Assembly: GCA_022827045.1 (NCBI GenBank)
Contig: JAJDTQ010000145.1
Coordinates: 1 to 64,000 of the forward strand
DNA length: 64,000 bases
DNA from: Candidatus Binatia bacterium
Lineage (GTDB): Bacteria; Desulfobacterota_B; Binatia; UBA9968; JAJDTQ01
Direction: 5' to 3'
Part shown: piece by piece, positions 1-8,321 of the stretch
How the letters are laid out: each line of letters begins with the position of its first letter
How positions within the stretch are numbered: the stretch's first letter is position 1
The notes under the pieces: model-generated
What the model was told of the DNA's origin: nothing
Database searches by the model: none
The model's input: only the letters and a program-made list of their open reading frames with translations
Program-made: the position numbers and the translations under genes

Positions 1-91
1 CCCACTGCGAATCGTGCCCCGCCTGGTGCTCCATCACCATGCGCACCGCTCTCTCCCGTACCTCCGGGGAGTACCTCGTTGACTTCTTCAT
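1..91 (-). CDS. IS3-family transposase OrfA, 5' fragment (cut by window edge)
   Basis: Thirty codons from an ATG at 91 to the window edge encode a protein beginning MKKSTRYSPEVRERAVRMV and continuing with MEHQAGHDSQW. This is the N-terminal helix of the helix-turn-helix OrfA of IS3-type elements (the SPEVRERAVRMV pattern), which binds the terminal repeats. A good ribosome-binding site (GAGAGGATGGGG) precedes the start. The remaining part of OrfA and the DDE integrase OrfB should lie to the left, outside the window. Confidence 0.75.
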   Translation of the reverse strand, partial: MKKSTRYSPEVRERAVRMVMEHQAGHDSQW

Positions 92-141
92 GACCCCATC
101 CTCTCAAAGAATAGAGTCTCCGGGAAACCCGGGGCGGTTCA
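1..141 (-). mobile_element. IS3-family insertion sequence, partial (left end)
   Basis: On the minus strand the element begins TGAACCGCCCCGGGTTTCCC at base 141. This is the inverted-repeat end typical of a group of IS3-family elements, and it is followed about 50 bases later by the start of a transposase OrfA-type reading frame. The rest of the element lies beyond the left edge of the window. The first three bases (TGA, 141-139) serve as the stop codon of the adjacent secreted protein, so the element has inserted into or exactly at the end of that gene. Identification rests on the terminal repeat plus 30 codons of OrfA. Confidence 0.75.
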
Positions 142-726
142 GACCCTGTCCATTACGACGTTTGTCTGCATAACGCTCTGGAGACTGCGGGCCACCAGGG
201 TCTTGGCCAGTTCGTTTGCGATTGGTGACCGGTAGGCAAGTACAGCCGCCCGGATCGCAATTCGCATCGTATCCTGCCACGAATCGTGGGAGCGCCCGGG
301 TTGAGAATTGCCTCCTTTCGCTTCTAGTACACGGACGACACCCAATCGGTGATCCCAATATACGAAGTCGCGTCCTTCCCGGAGGCCGAGGGTACCGATC
401 CGAGCCTTTTCGCCGTGCCCGGCAGTCAGCCTCGCGCGATCTTGTTCATCTACGCGCTCGACCTGAGGTGCTCGCCCATACGGCGACGGGTCCCAATAAT
501 TACGTCGGTAGTCGCGCTTAAGATGGAAGAAGTTGCGCTCGGCCACCGTGGACGGAAAGAGTCTTCGGGCCGTCTCGGGCCTAGCTAGCAGGTTGAGCTG
601 TACCGACCGTTCCCGCGGCGTCATCGGCAGGTCCAGAGAGGGGACAGCGGAGCGGGCCGGCACGGTGTTGAGTGCCGTTGCGGCCAACGCGAAAACGGCC
701 ATAACGATCACGCGATGAACTCTCAC
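139..726 (-). CDS. Secreted protein with a possible PD-(D/E)XK nuclease-like motif, 3' end capped by an IS
   Basis: 195 residues with a Sec-type signal peptide (residues 1 to about 27, ending A-R-S-A). No family is recognised with certainty. Residues 119-139 form a hairpin-like stretch with D125 followed by E135-A-K137-G, which resembles the D...ExK core of restriction-endonuclease-fold nucleases, including toxin-associated ones. This is inference from a motif only. Its start overlaps the end of the upstream lipoprotein gene by 4 bases (ATGA), so the two are translationally coupled. The stop codon is the first three bases of the IS3 end, so the natural C-terminus has probably been lost or altered. 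Confidence 0.7.
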   Translation of the reverse strand: MRVHRVIVMAVFALAATALNTVPARSAVPSLDLPMTPRERSVQLNLLARPETARRLFPSTVAERNFFHLKRDYRRNYWDPSPYGRAPQVERVDEQDRARLTAGHGEKARIGTLGLREGRDFVYWDHRLGVVRVLEAKGGNSQPGRSHDSWQDTMRIAIRAAVLAYRSPIANELAKTLVARSLQSVMQTNVVMDRV

Positions 727-2189
727 GACCCATCCTCCGGTTCCTCTAGAAATAGCCGCAACGATTTCTTCTCGGCGACCGCTGAGGCTATCGCCACGTC
801 GGTTTGATCGTCGTGTCCGTCCAACTTTCGCCAGCCTTTTTGAAACGCCTGCTGGTAGCGTTCGTGAACGGGCAGGTCCAGCAAAGCGAGATTGACGGGC
901 AGGAGATGGTCGATCATGGCTTGCCGGACGTCGCGAAACTGCCCGGCGTCGAGGTACTCACGACGTTTCTGGCGCTCGGGGCTATCCGACATCAATCTAT
1001 CCGGCACCAACGACTTGGCAGTGTCCAGCCACGAACTGGCATCATCAGCTTCTTTGGAGATCCCCTGAAGCGCCTTATCGAACTCCCTGATTTCGGAAAG
1101 CGCCCAGCGCTGATACGCCCGCACGGCGCGGGCTTGGCGCTCTTCTGCGCGTCGGGTCGCTTCGGTTTCGATGGTCGCTACAGCGCGCCGCAGGTCTCTC
1201 TCCAACCCGTCTTCGACCGGCGTGAGGACGCCTTCCAGAACGAGTGCAACACGGGCAGCCACCACCTGTTGCAGCAGCGTCCTGGCGGATGCTTCATAGA
1301 GCGCGGGCTGATCGTGCTCCAGTTCCCGTGCGGTTTCCCATCGGTCTCGCAGGGTCGCGGCCTGCTCAACGGCTTGGCGTCGCAGCATCTCCTTGTACAG
1401 TTTCTTCTGCAGGGTGGGGATATCGAAATCGGCGCCGCCCCTTTCGGGGTCTGCCGCGTAGAACCCCAAAGACTCGTAGATCTCGGCAACCTCTGCTGCG
1501 GCGCCCGGACTGCCCTCCAGGTATTGCTCCGCTTGCTCTACCGCCTCGGTGACGCGCCGCCGCGCCGCTTGGCTGGCCAGTTCGGTGGCGCGCTCCTGCA
1601 GCACTGACACCAATGCCTCGGCGCCGCCCTCCGGCTTGGCGCCGGCCAAGGCGCGCAGTTCGTCGGCGAGTTGATCGAGTCGTTCAAGTGACGGGTCCGC
1701 ATCTGGCGGTTCATTCAAACCGGCGAAAGCCATCGCCGCCCATCGGATCGGCGAGAGCCGCGGAAGGTATTGCGGCTCGGCCCGAGCCGGAAGACCGGTG
1801 ATGAGTTCGGATGCCTGGTCGAGGAAGCGCTCGGCCTCGCTAGCGTCCTTCGGCCATCGCCTGACATCGCTCACCTGATCTTCAAGCTTCTTGAGGCGGC
1901 CTTCCCACTCTGGAGACATGCTCGCGGGGGAAACGTTGTCGAGTATCTTTCTTAGGGCGCTCGACTGTCCCTGAAGAGCGCGTTGCTGCTGTTGGAGGCC
2001 GCTCTCAAACGCATCCAGTCGCGCGGAGAGGATTCCCAGTTGCTGGTAGTGAGCGAGTTTCTGTTCGTCTCGCTGTTCGTCACGGCTGTCGCAGCCAACC
2101 AAGCCTAACAGAAAGATGAAAGCGAGGCTGAACAACATGCGATTGAAACGATTCTGCTCAGCTCTCCAGATGGGTTTGAACATGTGCAT
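723..2189 (-). CDS. Coiled-coil lipoprotein of unknown function
   Basis: 488 residues. An N-terminal hydrophobic segment (about residues 18-32) ends in the lipobox L-V-G-C, so the mature protein should be lipid-anchored from Cys33. The rest is strongly charged, rich in Glu, Arg, Gln and Ala, with long heptad-like helical runs (for example the Q-rich stretch at about 65-80 and several E/R-rich repeats), and no enzyme motif is visible. It lies upstream of and overlaps the secreted protein at 139-726, suggesting a two-gene envelope unit. The start has a good AAGGAGAG site. Function unknown. Confidence 0.75.
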   Translation of the reverse strand: MHMFKPIWRAEQNRFNRMLFSLAFIFLLGLVGCDSRDEQRDEQKLAHYQQLGILSARLDAFESGLQQQQRALQGQSSALRKILDNVSPASMSPEWEGRLKKLEDQVSDVRRWPKDASEAERFLDQASELITGLPARAEPQYLPRLSPIRWAAMAFAGLNEPPDADPSLERLDQLADELRALAGAKPEGGAEALVSVLQERATELASQAARRRVTEAVEQAEQYLEGSPGAAAEVAEIYESLGFYAADPERGGADFDIPTLQKKLYKEMLRRQAVEQAATLRDRWETARELEHDQPALYEASARTLLQQVVAARVALVLEGVLTPVEDGLERDLRRAVATIETEATRRAEERQARAVRAYQRWALSEIREFDKALQGISKEADDASSWLDTAKSLVPDRLMSDSPERQKRREYLDAGQFRDVRQAMIDHLLPVNLALLDLPVHERYQQAFQKGWRKLDGHDDQTDVAIASAVAEKKSLRLFLEEPEDGS

Positions 2190-2255
2190 GGGCTCTCCTT
2201 GCCGCCCGAGCGGCTCGTTTTTCGCTTCTCATTTTGGCGGCCGGAACTGAGAATG

Positions 2256-2300
2256 TCGCACTTCGAATTCGCTTCGCCACGCTCAGGACGAACGGGTGGA
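2256..2300. repeat. Degenerate single arm of the CTTCG...CGAACGGG palindromic repeat
   Basis: The segment from CACTTCGAATTCGCTTCG to AGGACGAACGGG matches, with a few substitutions, one arm of the perfect 37-base-arm palindrome at 59087-59178. It sits in the 143-base gap between the lipoprotein and the Gfo/Idh gene and looks like a decayed copy of the same dispersed repeat. Confidence 0.6.
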
Positions 2301-2332
2301 AAGGGTATCTCGGAAAGGACCATCGGCGGGCC

Positions 2333-3433
2333 TTACACGCGGACCCACTGTCCTTCTTCCGCCGCGCACAGCGCCGCGTCGAGCACGCGCTGGGCTGCGA
2401 GGCCGTCGGCGAAGCTCGGTGAGGCCGGGGCGCCGTTCCGGATCGCGTCGACGAAGACGCGGGTGAGGGCGGCGAAGATGAACTCCCCCTGGGCGCGCTG
2501 CGGGTCCGAGGGGTCGAGTCCCCGGGTGTAGCGCTCCGGGATCTCCAGGGGTTCGGGTGAGCGCGTGTCGCCGCGGGCGCCCCAGAGCTGGCCGCGGATC
2601 CATCCCTCGACGTTGCGGTCGAAAGCGAACCGCAGCATTCCGGCATCGCCGTATATTTCGAGGTTCTGGTAGTTGCTCTTTCTGGCCACTCCGCTGAGGC
2701 GGATGCACGCCGAAGCGCCGCCGGCCAGACGTCCGAGGAGCGTGAAGTTGTCGTCCACCGTAACCGGCCGGGGAACGCCGCGGTCGTCGTTCCGCTCCGG
2801 TATGAAGGTGTCCCCGTGCCCCCAGACGCTCTCGAACTCGCCTATCAGCCAGCGGAGGCGGTCCACCACGTGGACGCCGATGTCGCCGAGGACTCCGAAG
2901 CCGGCAAGCTCCCGCGTGTGGCGCCAGTAGTGGGTCTGGTCCGGGGCGAGGCGGGTCTCGCCGAACCAGCGGCTCTCCACGTGGAGCACCCGTCCGCCCA
3001 CGTAGCCGCCGTCCATGAGCTCCTTCATGTAGGCTAGCGCCGGGATGTGGCGGTGGTTGAACGCGGTCATGTGCACGCGCCCGGCCGCTTCCGCCTGCTT
3101 GAGCATGGCCTCGGCCTCCGCCGCGTTCATGGCCAGGGGCTTTTCGCACAGCACGTGGAGGCCCCTTTCCAGCGCCGCGGCGGTCATCTCGGCATGGAGG
3201 TGCGGCGGCGCCACGATGCTCACCGCGTCGAGGCCGTTGTGGGCCAGGAGTTTGCGGTAGTCCGTGTACACGTGAGGCACGCCGAACTTCCCGGCCATGG
3301 CCTCCGCCTTGTCTCGGGTCCTCTGGCAGAACGCCACCACCTCGGCGTTCTCCGTGACGCCAAAACCCTGCAGGTGCTGGACGCCAAAACCGCCGCCGAT
3401 GACGCCGATGCGCACAGGTTGGTCCGTTGTCAT
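2333..3433 (-). CDS. Gfo/Idh/MocA-family oxidoreductase
   Basis: 366 residues, the normal length for the family. An N-terminal Rossmann fold shows the dinucleotide-binding signature GVIGGGFG (residues 10-17) and the family hallmark CEKP at 96-99, followed by the alpha/beta C-terminal substrate domain. Such enzymes use NAD(P) to oxidise or reduce sugars, inositols or related hydroxy compounds in the cytoplasm. The substrate cannot be read here. The start has an AGGAGGAG site, and the ATG overlaps the TGA of a decayed MFS gene remnant upstream, the trace of a former coupled transporter-dehydrogenase operon. Confidence 0.85.
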   Translation of the reverse strand: MTTDQPVRIGVIGGGFGVQHLQGFGVTENAEVVAFCQRTRDKAEAMAGKFGVPHVYTDYRKLLAHNGLDAVSIVAPPHLHAEMTAAALERGLHVLCEKPLAMNAAEAEAMLKQAEAAGRVHMTAFNHRHIPALAYMKELMDGGYVGGRVLHVESRWFGETRLAPDQTHYWRHTRELAGFGVLGDIGVHVVDRLRWLIGEFESVWGHGDTFIPERNDDRGVPRPVTVDDNFTLLGRLAGGASACIRLSGVARKSNYQNLEIYGDAGMLRFAFDRNVEGWIRGQLWGARGDTRSPEPLEIPERYTRGLDPSDPQRAQGEFIFAALTRVFVDAIRNGAPASPSFADGLAAQRVLDAALCAAEEGQWVRV

Positions 3434-3592
3434 GTCTCCTCCTGGTGTTCCGTCCAGCGGATTTCAGCCGCGGTCCACGTCTTCTCGGAATTCCCGGGCT
3501 CGGGAACCATGAGAATCACGGCAGCCGCCGTGAGATTGACGCCGGCCCGAAGGATCGGACGAAGCGTTCACCGCGGGTGTCTCGTCCTTTCC
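3434..3592 (-). pseudogene. MFS transporter remnant with internal deletion
   Basis: The minus strand here carries two pieces homologous to the MFS gene at 4503-5741. Bases 3552-3587 match its first codons (both read TPAV shortly after the start, with mostly synonymous changes). Bases 3502-3541 match its last membrane segment (VNLTAAAVILMVP against VNLVAAATILIVP). The two pieces are joined directly and in different frames, so about 380 codons are missing. The C-terminal piece stays open to a TGA overlapping the ATG of the Gfo/Idh gene. I infer a duplicated MFS gene that was deleted internally. Confidence 0.6.
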
Positions 3593-3594
3593 GG

Positions 3595-4485
3595 CTACCG
3601 AAAGCTCCGAGCGAGTTCCCGATGAACCCGTCCGTAACCCGGCGACTGGTTAAGAATGCGCGGGGCAAGCTCGGCATGGATGCGCGGAAGGGCATGAAAC
3701 GGCACTGCGGCATAGGCGTGATGCTCCGCATGGAACGGCATGTTCCACGCGAGGAAACGCACCAGGGCGTTGGTGTGTACGGTCCGCGAGTTCTCGAGCA
3801 TGTCGGGGGAGGTCGGACAACCCGTGTGCTCGGCCATGAGGTAGAGCCTCAGCATCGGCTGCCCGAGCAGCGCGGGAACGATCCAGCACCAGATGAGCGC
3901 CGTGCTTCCGGCCGCGGCCGAGACCGCCCCGGCAGCCACGTAGCTTGCGAGGAAGAGCCGCGCCTCGAAGACGATCCGGCCTCGTTCGGAAGTCGCGATC
4001 CATGGCTCGTCCACGCGTCCCGCCGCGTGCGAAGCCATCAACCGGACCTGATTGAGCCAGTACGGCAGGCCGATCACCCGCCACAAGTACTCGCGCCACC
4101 CGCCGGGCGGCGGGTCCGCCAGCTCCGGGTCGCGTTCCGGGTCCTGGGTGTGCCGGTGGTGTTCGAAATGGAACGCGCGGAAGTAGCGGGGCGGCAGGAC
4201 GAGGATCCATCCGCAGGCGGTCGAGACCGTGCGATTGAGCCGGCGGCTTCGGAACGCCGTGCCGTGAATCGTCTCGTGGAGCGGCGCGAAGAGAAAGACG
4301 AGACAGGTGCCGTAGGCCCATGCGGCGAGGAACATCCAGGCGGTCCCGAAAGCGGCTGCGTATGCGGCTCCCGCCGCCGCGATCACTCCGAGATGGAGTG
4401 CCAGATGAGCGAGTCCCTTGGCGTTCGACCGCTCCGTGAGTGCACGGAGGGTCGTACTCGACTGCAGATTCGATGGCATCTTCAC
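3595..4485 (-). CDS. Membrane fatty-acid desaturase family protein
   Basis: 296 residues. All three histidine boxes of the membrane di-iron desaturase/hydroxylase superfamily are present: HETIH (70-74), HFEHH (106-110) and HAEHH (252-256), between hydrophobic helices. Such proteins introduce double bonds or hydroxyls into acyl chains, or act on carotenoid or alkyl-type lipids, in the inner membrane using O2. The GTG start at 4485 is favoured by an upstream GAGGTGG; an ATG two codons later is the alternative. It lies 17 bases after the MFS gene, probably in the same transcript. The acyl or other substrate is unknown. Confidence 0.85.
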   Translation of the reverse strand: MKMPSNLQSSTTLRALTERSNAKGLAHLALHLGVIAAAGAAYAAAFGTAWMFLAAWAYGTCLVFLFAPLHETIHGTAFRSRRLNRTVSTACGWILVLPPRYFRAFHFEHHRHTQDPERDPELADPPPGGWREYLWRVIGLPYWLNQVRLMASHAAGRVDEPWIATSERGRIVFEARLFLASYVAAGAVSAAAGSTALIWCWIVPALLGQPMLRLYLMAEHTGCPTSPDMLENSRTVHTNALVRFLAWNMPFHAEHHAYAAVPFHALPRIHAELAPRILNQSPGYGRVHRELARSFR

Positions 4486-4502
4486 AGGGTGCCCACCTCG
4501 GT

Positions 4503-5741
4503 TCAGGTCTTCAAGTCCTTTATGGGAGTTCGCGCCCTGGGGACGATCAGGATCGTGGCCGCCGCCACGAGATTAACGATGGCGAAGAGATAGAACGTGT
4601 AGCTCAAACCGTAGAGGTCGGCTACGGCGCCGGCGATCAACGGGAAGACCAGGGAGAACGAAGACCGGCCCACGTCCATGAATGTCTGTGCCGCGCCCCA
4701 GATATCCTTCGGCGCGTGCTCCAGGCCGCTGGCCTGGATGATGGGTCCCACCGCGAAGAGCGCCATCCCGCCCAGGGACACGACAGGCAACAGCAACCAA
4801 CCGGACGGGAACAACGGGATCGAGCCGATCAGCAGTCCGCCCGTGAGCAACGAGACGAAGATCGTGCTCTTCCGCCCCCAACGGTCCGACATGTGCCCCA
4901 CGATGGGAGCGAAAACCGTCCCTACCAGCGCCAGGCACCCTAGATAGACGCCGATGGCGCCCGTCCCCATCTTCATCTCCACCGAAAGATAGAGGGGTAG
5001 AAAGGTCGGTATGAGATTCTCGCCGATGGATCGCAAGCCGGCCACGACGGTTACGCCGATCAATGGAAGATTGGTGAGGACGTCGCTGCGCAGCGCGCGG
5101 CCATAGGATACTCCCTGCCGGTCCCGTGGCGCGTGTCCCAGGCGCGGCAGCAACAGCCAGAGAAAGAGCGCGGCGGCGATTCCGGGCAGGAACTGGAAGG
5201 TGAAGACCGTGCGCCAGCTCACCCAGGCGAGCACCGCGCCCATAATGGCGGGGCCGGCGGCGGAGGCGAGATAGCCCCCCATGGCATGGATGCCCAGGGC
5301 GAATCCCATGCGGTCCGGGAACCGGTCGCCGATGACGGCTCGTGCCGGCGCGTGCCACATGAACCCTCCCGCCAGGGCCTGGGTGCAAAGGAGCGCCCCG
5401 AATATGAGGAATGTGGTGGAAAACCCCTGAAGCGAGAAGAACAGGGAAGGCCATACCAGGGAAAACAGCAGGATACCCTTGCGATCCTTCAAGAAGTCCG
5501 TGGCCAGGCCGCCGGCGGTGATGCTGATGATGTGGGATACGCGTTGAACCGAGCGAAGCGCCCCGACCTGGGTATACGTGATGCCGAAGTCCCTGGTGAT
5601 CAGGGGCAGGGACACCGCCAGGATGCCGTGGAACCAATGGGTAACGCCGTGGCCCGTCGCCAACAGCGTCAGTATACGGCCTCGCCGCGGCTCGGCGGGG
5701 TCTGGCGAAACGCTCACCGCGGGTGTCCCGCCCCTGTTCAA
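4503..5741 (-). CDS. Major facilitator superfamily (MFS) transporter
   Basis: 412 residues with about 12 hydrophobic segments. The loop between helices 2 and 3 (ATDFLKDRKG) and its equivalent in the second half (GHMSDRWGRKS) carry the MFS signature. It is probably a secondary transporter for an organic solute at the inner membrane, possibly serving the adjacent oxidoreductase or desaturase. The TTG at 5741 gives the longest frame; a GTG at 5717 with GGGGCGGGA in front is an equally good start. It begins 18 bases downstream of tRNA-Sec. A deleted paralogue remains at 3434-3592. Confidence 0.85.
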   Translation of the reverse strand: MNRGGTPAVSVSPDPAEPRRGRILTLLATGHGVTHWFHGILAVSLPLITRDFGITYTQVGALRSVQRVSHIISITAGGLATDFLKDRKGILLFSLVWPSLFFSLQGFSTTFLIFGALLCTQALAGGFMWHAPARAVIGDRFPDRMGFALGIHAMGGYLASAAGPAIMGAVLAWVSWRTVFTFQFLPGIAAALFLWLLLPRLGHAPRDRQGVSYGRALRSDVLTNLPLIGVTVVAGLRSIGENLIPTFLPLYLSVEMKMGTGAIGVYLGCLALVGTVFAPIVGHMSDRWGRKSTIFVSLLTGGLLIGSIPLFPSGWLLLPVVSLGGMALFAVGPIIQASGLEHAPKDIWGAAQTFMDVGRSSFSLVFPLIAGAVADLYGLSYTFYLFAIVNLVAAATILIVPRARTPIKDLKT

Positions 5742-5758
5742 AGCGTCAGCTCCGGATG

Positions 5759-5853
5759 TGGCGGAGAAGGGAGGGAGTCGAACCCTCCGAGAACCTTACG
5801 GCCCTCAGACTGGTTTTGAAGACCAGCGGCACCACCGGGCACCTTCCTTCTCC
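5759..5853 (-). tRNA. selC: tRNA-Sec (anticodon TCA)
   Basis: Ninety-five bases including an encoded 3' CCA. The 8-bp acceptor stem pairs GGAGAAGG with CCTTCTCC. The anticodon arm is CTGGT-CTTCAAA-ACCAG, giving anticodon TCA (reads UGA). A long variable arm follows, and the T arm is GGAGGG-TTCGACT-CCCTCC. The 8-bp acceptor stem, the long extra arm and the TCA anticodon are diagnostic of bacterial selenocysteine tRNA. No selA, selB, selD or selenoprotein gene is visible in the window. It lies between the molybdopterin oxidoreductase and the MFS gene. Confidence 0.95.
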
Positions 5854-5886
5854 GTTGCATAGTCGGACATCCTTGTATGGCCGGTG

Positions 5887-8199
5887 TCAGAATTCAAGCT
5901 CGGGCGGGGTGAAAGCCCGCACTTCCGGCAGGTCGCGGTCGAACGCCTCGACCTCGACCAGCGCCGTTTGGGAGATTGGACCCTGCGCGAGACGGGAGGT
6001 TCCCTTGTCCAGGGTCAGGACGTTGGGGTTGCCGTGTCGCTCCAACCCGCCGGGCGCCTCGGGGTCGTACCATGCTCCGGTAGCGAGGACGACGACATCG
6101 GGCGAAACGCTGTCCGTAGTACGGGCGCCGGCGAGACAGGCTCCGCGATCGTTGAAGACGCGTACGACGGACCCGTCCGCTATTCCCCTCGCGGCCGCGG
6201 CGGCGGGGTGGATCAGGAGCGGTTCCCGGCCCTGCACCTTGTTGGCCATGCTCACGGCTCCCGGGTCGTGTTGGCTGTGAAGCCTCGTGGCGGGCTGATG
6301 GGAGATGAGGTGCAGAGGGAAACGATCCGCGCTCTCTCCGCCCAGCCACTCCGCGGGCTCGATCCACGCCGGATGGCCGGGGCAGTCGTCGTAGCCGAAG
6401 CCCGCGATGGTGTCCGAGAAGATCTCGATACGCCCGGATGGCGTCGGCAAGGGGTGCGCGACGGGATCCTCCCGGAATCTGGCGAGCAGCACCTTCTCCT
6501 CGCCCTCCGTCGGCAGGGTGATGTGACCGGCACGCCGGAATGCATCGAAGGGCGGCAACTCGATACCCTCATGGATGAACCCGCGACGGAACGTGTCGTA
6601 GAGGTGCCGTAGCCAGTCTTCCTCCAGCCGGCCCTCGGTGAAGCCGTCCTTGAACCCCAATCGATCGGCAAGGTCCGAGAAGATGTCGTAGTCGTTCCGT
6701 GCCTCACCCACCGGAGCGATGGCTTGTGCCATGGCGAACAGGACGGGATCCGCCGCTTGCCTGCCGATGTCGTTGCGCTCCAGGGGGGTGGTGGCCGGCA
6801 GCACGATGTCGGCGTACCGCGCCTGGGCGTTCCACCAGGGCTCGTGGACGATGATCGTTTCGGGGCGTTGCCATGCTTCCACCAGCCGGTTGAGATCCTG
6901 GTGGTGATGAAAAGGGTTGCCGCCGCACCAGTAGATGAGACGGATGTCGGGATACTCCAGGCGCTGCCCGTTGTAGTCGAACGGTTCTCCGGGGTTCAGA
7001 AGCATGTCCGTGATCCGGGCCACCGGAATGAATTCCTTTACGGCGTTGGCGCCCTGCGGCAGGGCCATTCCGCCGACGGACCTCACGGAATTGCCGATGG
7101 TGCCGGTGGAGCCGTAGCCGTAGCCGATGCCGCCGCCGGGAAGCCCGATCTGGCCCAGCATGGCGGCGAGGACCGCCGCCATCCAGTAAGGCTGTTCACC
7201 ATGGTCGGCGCGCTGCAGCGACCAGCTCACCGTAATGAGGGTCCGCTGCGCTGCCATCCGCCGGGCCATGTCGCGGATGGCGGGCGCGGGAAGGCCGCAT
7301 ATCGCCGCCGCCCAGTCCGGGTCCTTGGGTTGACCGTCCCGCTCGCCCGTGAGGTAGCCGCGGAAGGTTTCGAACCCGGTGCAGTATTTGTCGAGGAATG
7401 TCTGGTCGTGGACGCCCTCATGGAGCAGCGCATGTGCCAGACCCAGCATCAGGGCGGTGTCGGTATTGGGGTGCGGCGCCAACCATTCGGCTTCGAGGAA
7501 ATCCGCGGCGTCGTTCCTTGCCGGGCTGACATTCACGAACTCGACGCCGTTTTCCTTGCAGCGTTGGAGCCAACCGCGCACCGCGTGCTTGCCCAGACCG
7601 CCCGCGCTGACCTGGGTATTCTTGAGCGGGAGTCCCCCGAAACTGACCACCAGCTTCGTGTGCTTGGCGATCACCGGCCACGACGTAGCTTCGTCGCGGA
7701 CGTATGTCCAGTCGTGGCCAAGGACATGGGGGACGATGACCTCCCCTGCGGCATAGCTGTAGGTATTCACCGACCGGACGTAGCCGCCGAACTGGTTCAG
7801 GAACCGGTGCAGTTGGCTCTGGGCATGGTGGAAACGGCCCGCGGAGGCCCAGCCGTAGGAGCCGCCGAAGATTGCCGCGTTGCCGGACGCGTCGCGCACG
7901 CGCCGCAGCTCCCCCGCCACCAGGTCCAGGGCCTTGTCCCAGCTCAGGGGGATGAACGGCTCCGTGCCGCGGCCTCCTCCGTGGTGCCGGGGTCCCCGCT
8001 CCAGCCAACCCTTGCGCACCATCGGCTGCGCCACACGGCAGGGGTGGTGCACGACGTCCGGAATCGAGCGCCCGATGGGCGACGGATCCGGGTCTTCTCC
8101 GAACGGCCGTACAGCGACGATGCGCTCGTCCTGGACCTCGACCTGGTAGGCGCCCCAGTGGAAGGCGGTTTGAATGTGCCTGGAATCCGTGCTCCGCAT
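5887..8199 (-). CDS. Molybdopterin-dependent oxidoreductase, TMAO/biotin sulfoxide reductase (TorA/BisC) type
   Basis: 770 residues, typical of single-subunit bis-MGD reductases. The motif GGSYGWASAGR (112-122) matches the TorA/BisC/DorA molybdenum-ligand loop, with Ser119 as the presumed Mo ligand, so it is not a Cys or Sec enzyme despite the neighbouring tRNA-Sec. There is no N-terminal 4Fe-4S cysteine motif and no twin-arginine signal, so it is likely cytoplasmic like BisC and reduces S- or N-oxides. A C-terminal molydopterin-dinucleotide-binding domain is present. A strong GGGAGGCGGGAG site precedes the ATG. It is transcribed toward tRNA-Sec and diverges from the TPP-enzyme gene at 8322. 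Confidence 0.88.
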   Translation of the reverse strand: MRSTDSRHIQTAFHWGAYQVEVQDERIVAVRPFGEDPDPSPIGRSIPDVVHHPCRVAQPMVRKGWLERGPRHHGGGRGTEPFIPLSWDKALDLVAGELRRVRDASGNAAIFGGSYGWASAGRFHHAQSQLHRFLNQFGGYVRSVNTYSYAAGEVIVPHVLGHDWTYVRDEATSWPVIAKHTKLVVSFGGLPLKNTQVSAGGLGKHAVRGWLQRCKENGVEFVNVSPARNDAADFLEAEWLAPHPNTDTALMLGLAHALLHEGVHDQTFLDKYCTGFETFRGYLTGERDGQPKDPDWAAAICGLPAPAIRDMARRMAAQRTLITVSWSLQRADHGEQPYWMAAVLAAMLGQIGLPGGGIGYGYGSTGTIGNSVRSVGGMALPQGANAVKEFIPVARITDMLLNPGEPFDYNGQRLEYPDIRLIYWCGGNPFHHHQDLNRLVEAWQRPETIIVHEPWWNAQARYADIVLPATTPLERNDIGRQAADPVLFAMAQAIAPVGEARNDYDIFSDLADRLGFKDGFTEGRLEEDWLRHLYDTFRRGFIHEGIELPPFDAFRRAGHITLPTEGEEKVLLARFREDPVAHPLPTPSGRIEIFSDTIAGFGYDDCPGHPAWIEPAEWLGGESADRFPLHLISHQPATRLHSQHDPGAVSMANKVQGREPLLIHPAAAAARGIADGSVVRVFNDRGACLAGARTTDSVSPDVVVLATGAWYDPEAPGGLERHGNPNVLTLDKGTSRLAQGPISQTALVEVEAFDRDLPEVRAFTPPELEF

Positions 8200-8240
8200 T
8201 TGTCTTGACTCCCGCCTCCCAACATTTCCTATTGCATGAA

Positions 8241-8268
8241 CGAAATCAACGGGACTAGGGTGATTTCA
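8241..8268. promoter_or_regulatory. Possible operator: 7-bp inverted repeat between divergent genes
   Basis: GAAATCA and TGATTTC, 12 bases apart, lie in the 122-base divergent region between the molybdopterin oxidoreductase and the TPP-enzyme operon. Position and symmetry would suit a dimeric regulator site. No matching regulator gene is in the window, so this is a weak call. Confidence 0.25.
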
Positions 8269-8321
8269 ATCGCCCACGCGCCAGGGTCGACTCGGGGGGC
8301 GGTTGCAACAGCGGAGGTGAC

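Noticed and set aside
804..1607. Long open frame on the strand opposite the lipoprotein gene
   Set aside because: Antisense shadow in GC-rich coding DNA; the minus-strand frame has a lipobox, coiled coil and good ribosome site.
5887..8199. Molybdopterin oxidoreductase as a selenoprotein because of the neighbouring tRNA-Sec
   Set aside because: The frame has no internal TGA, and the Mo-ligand loop matches the Ser-type TorA/BisC group.
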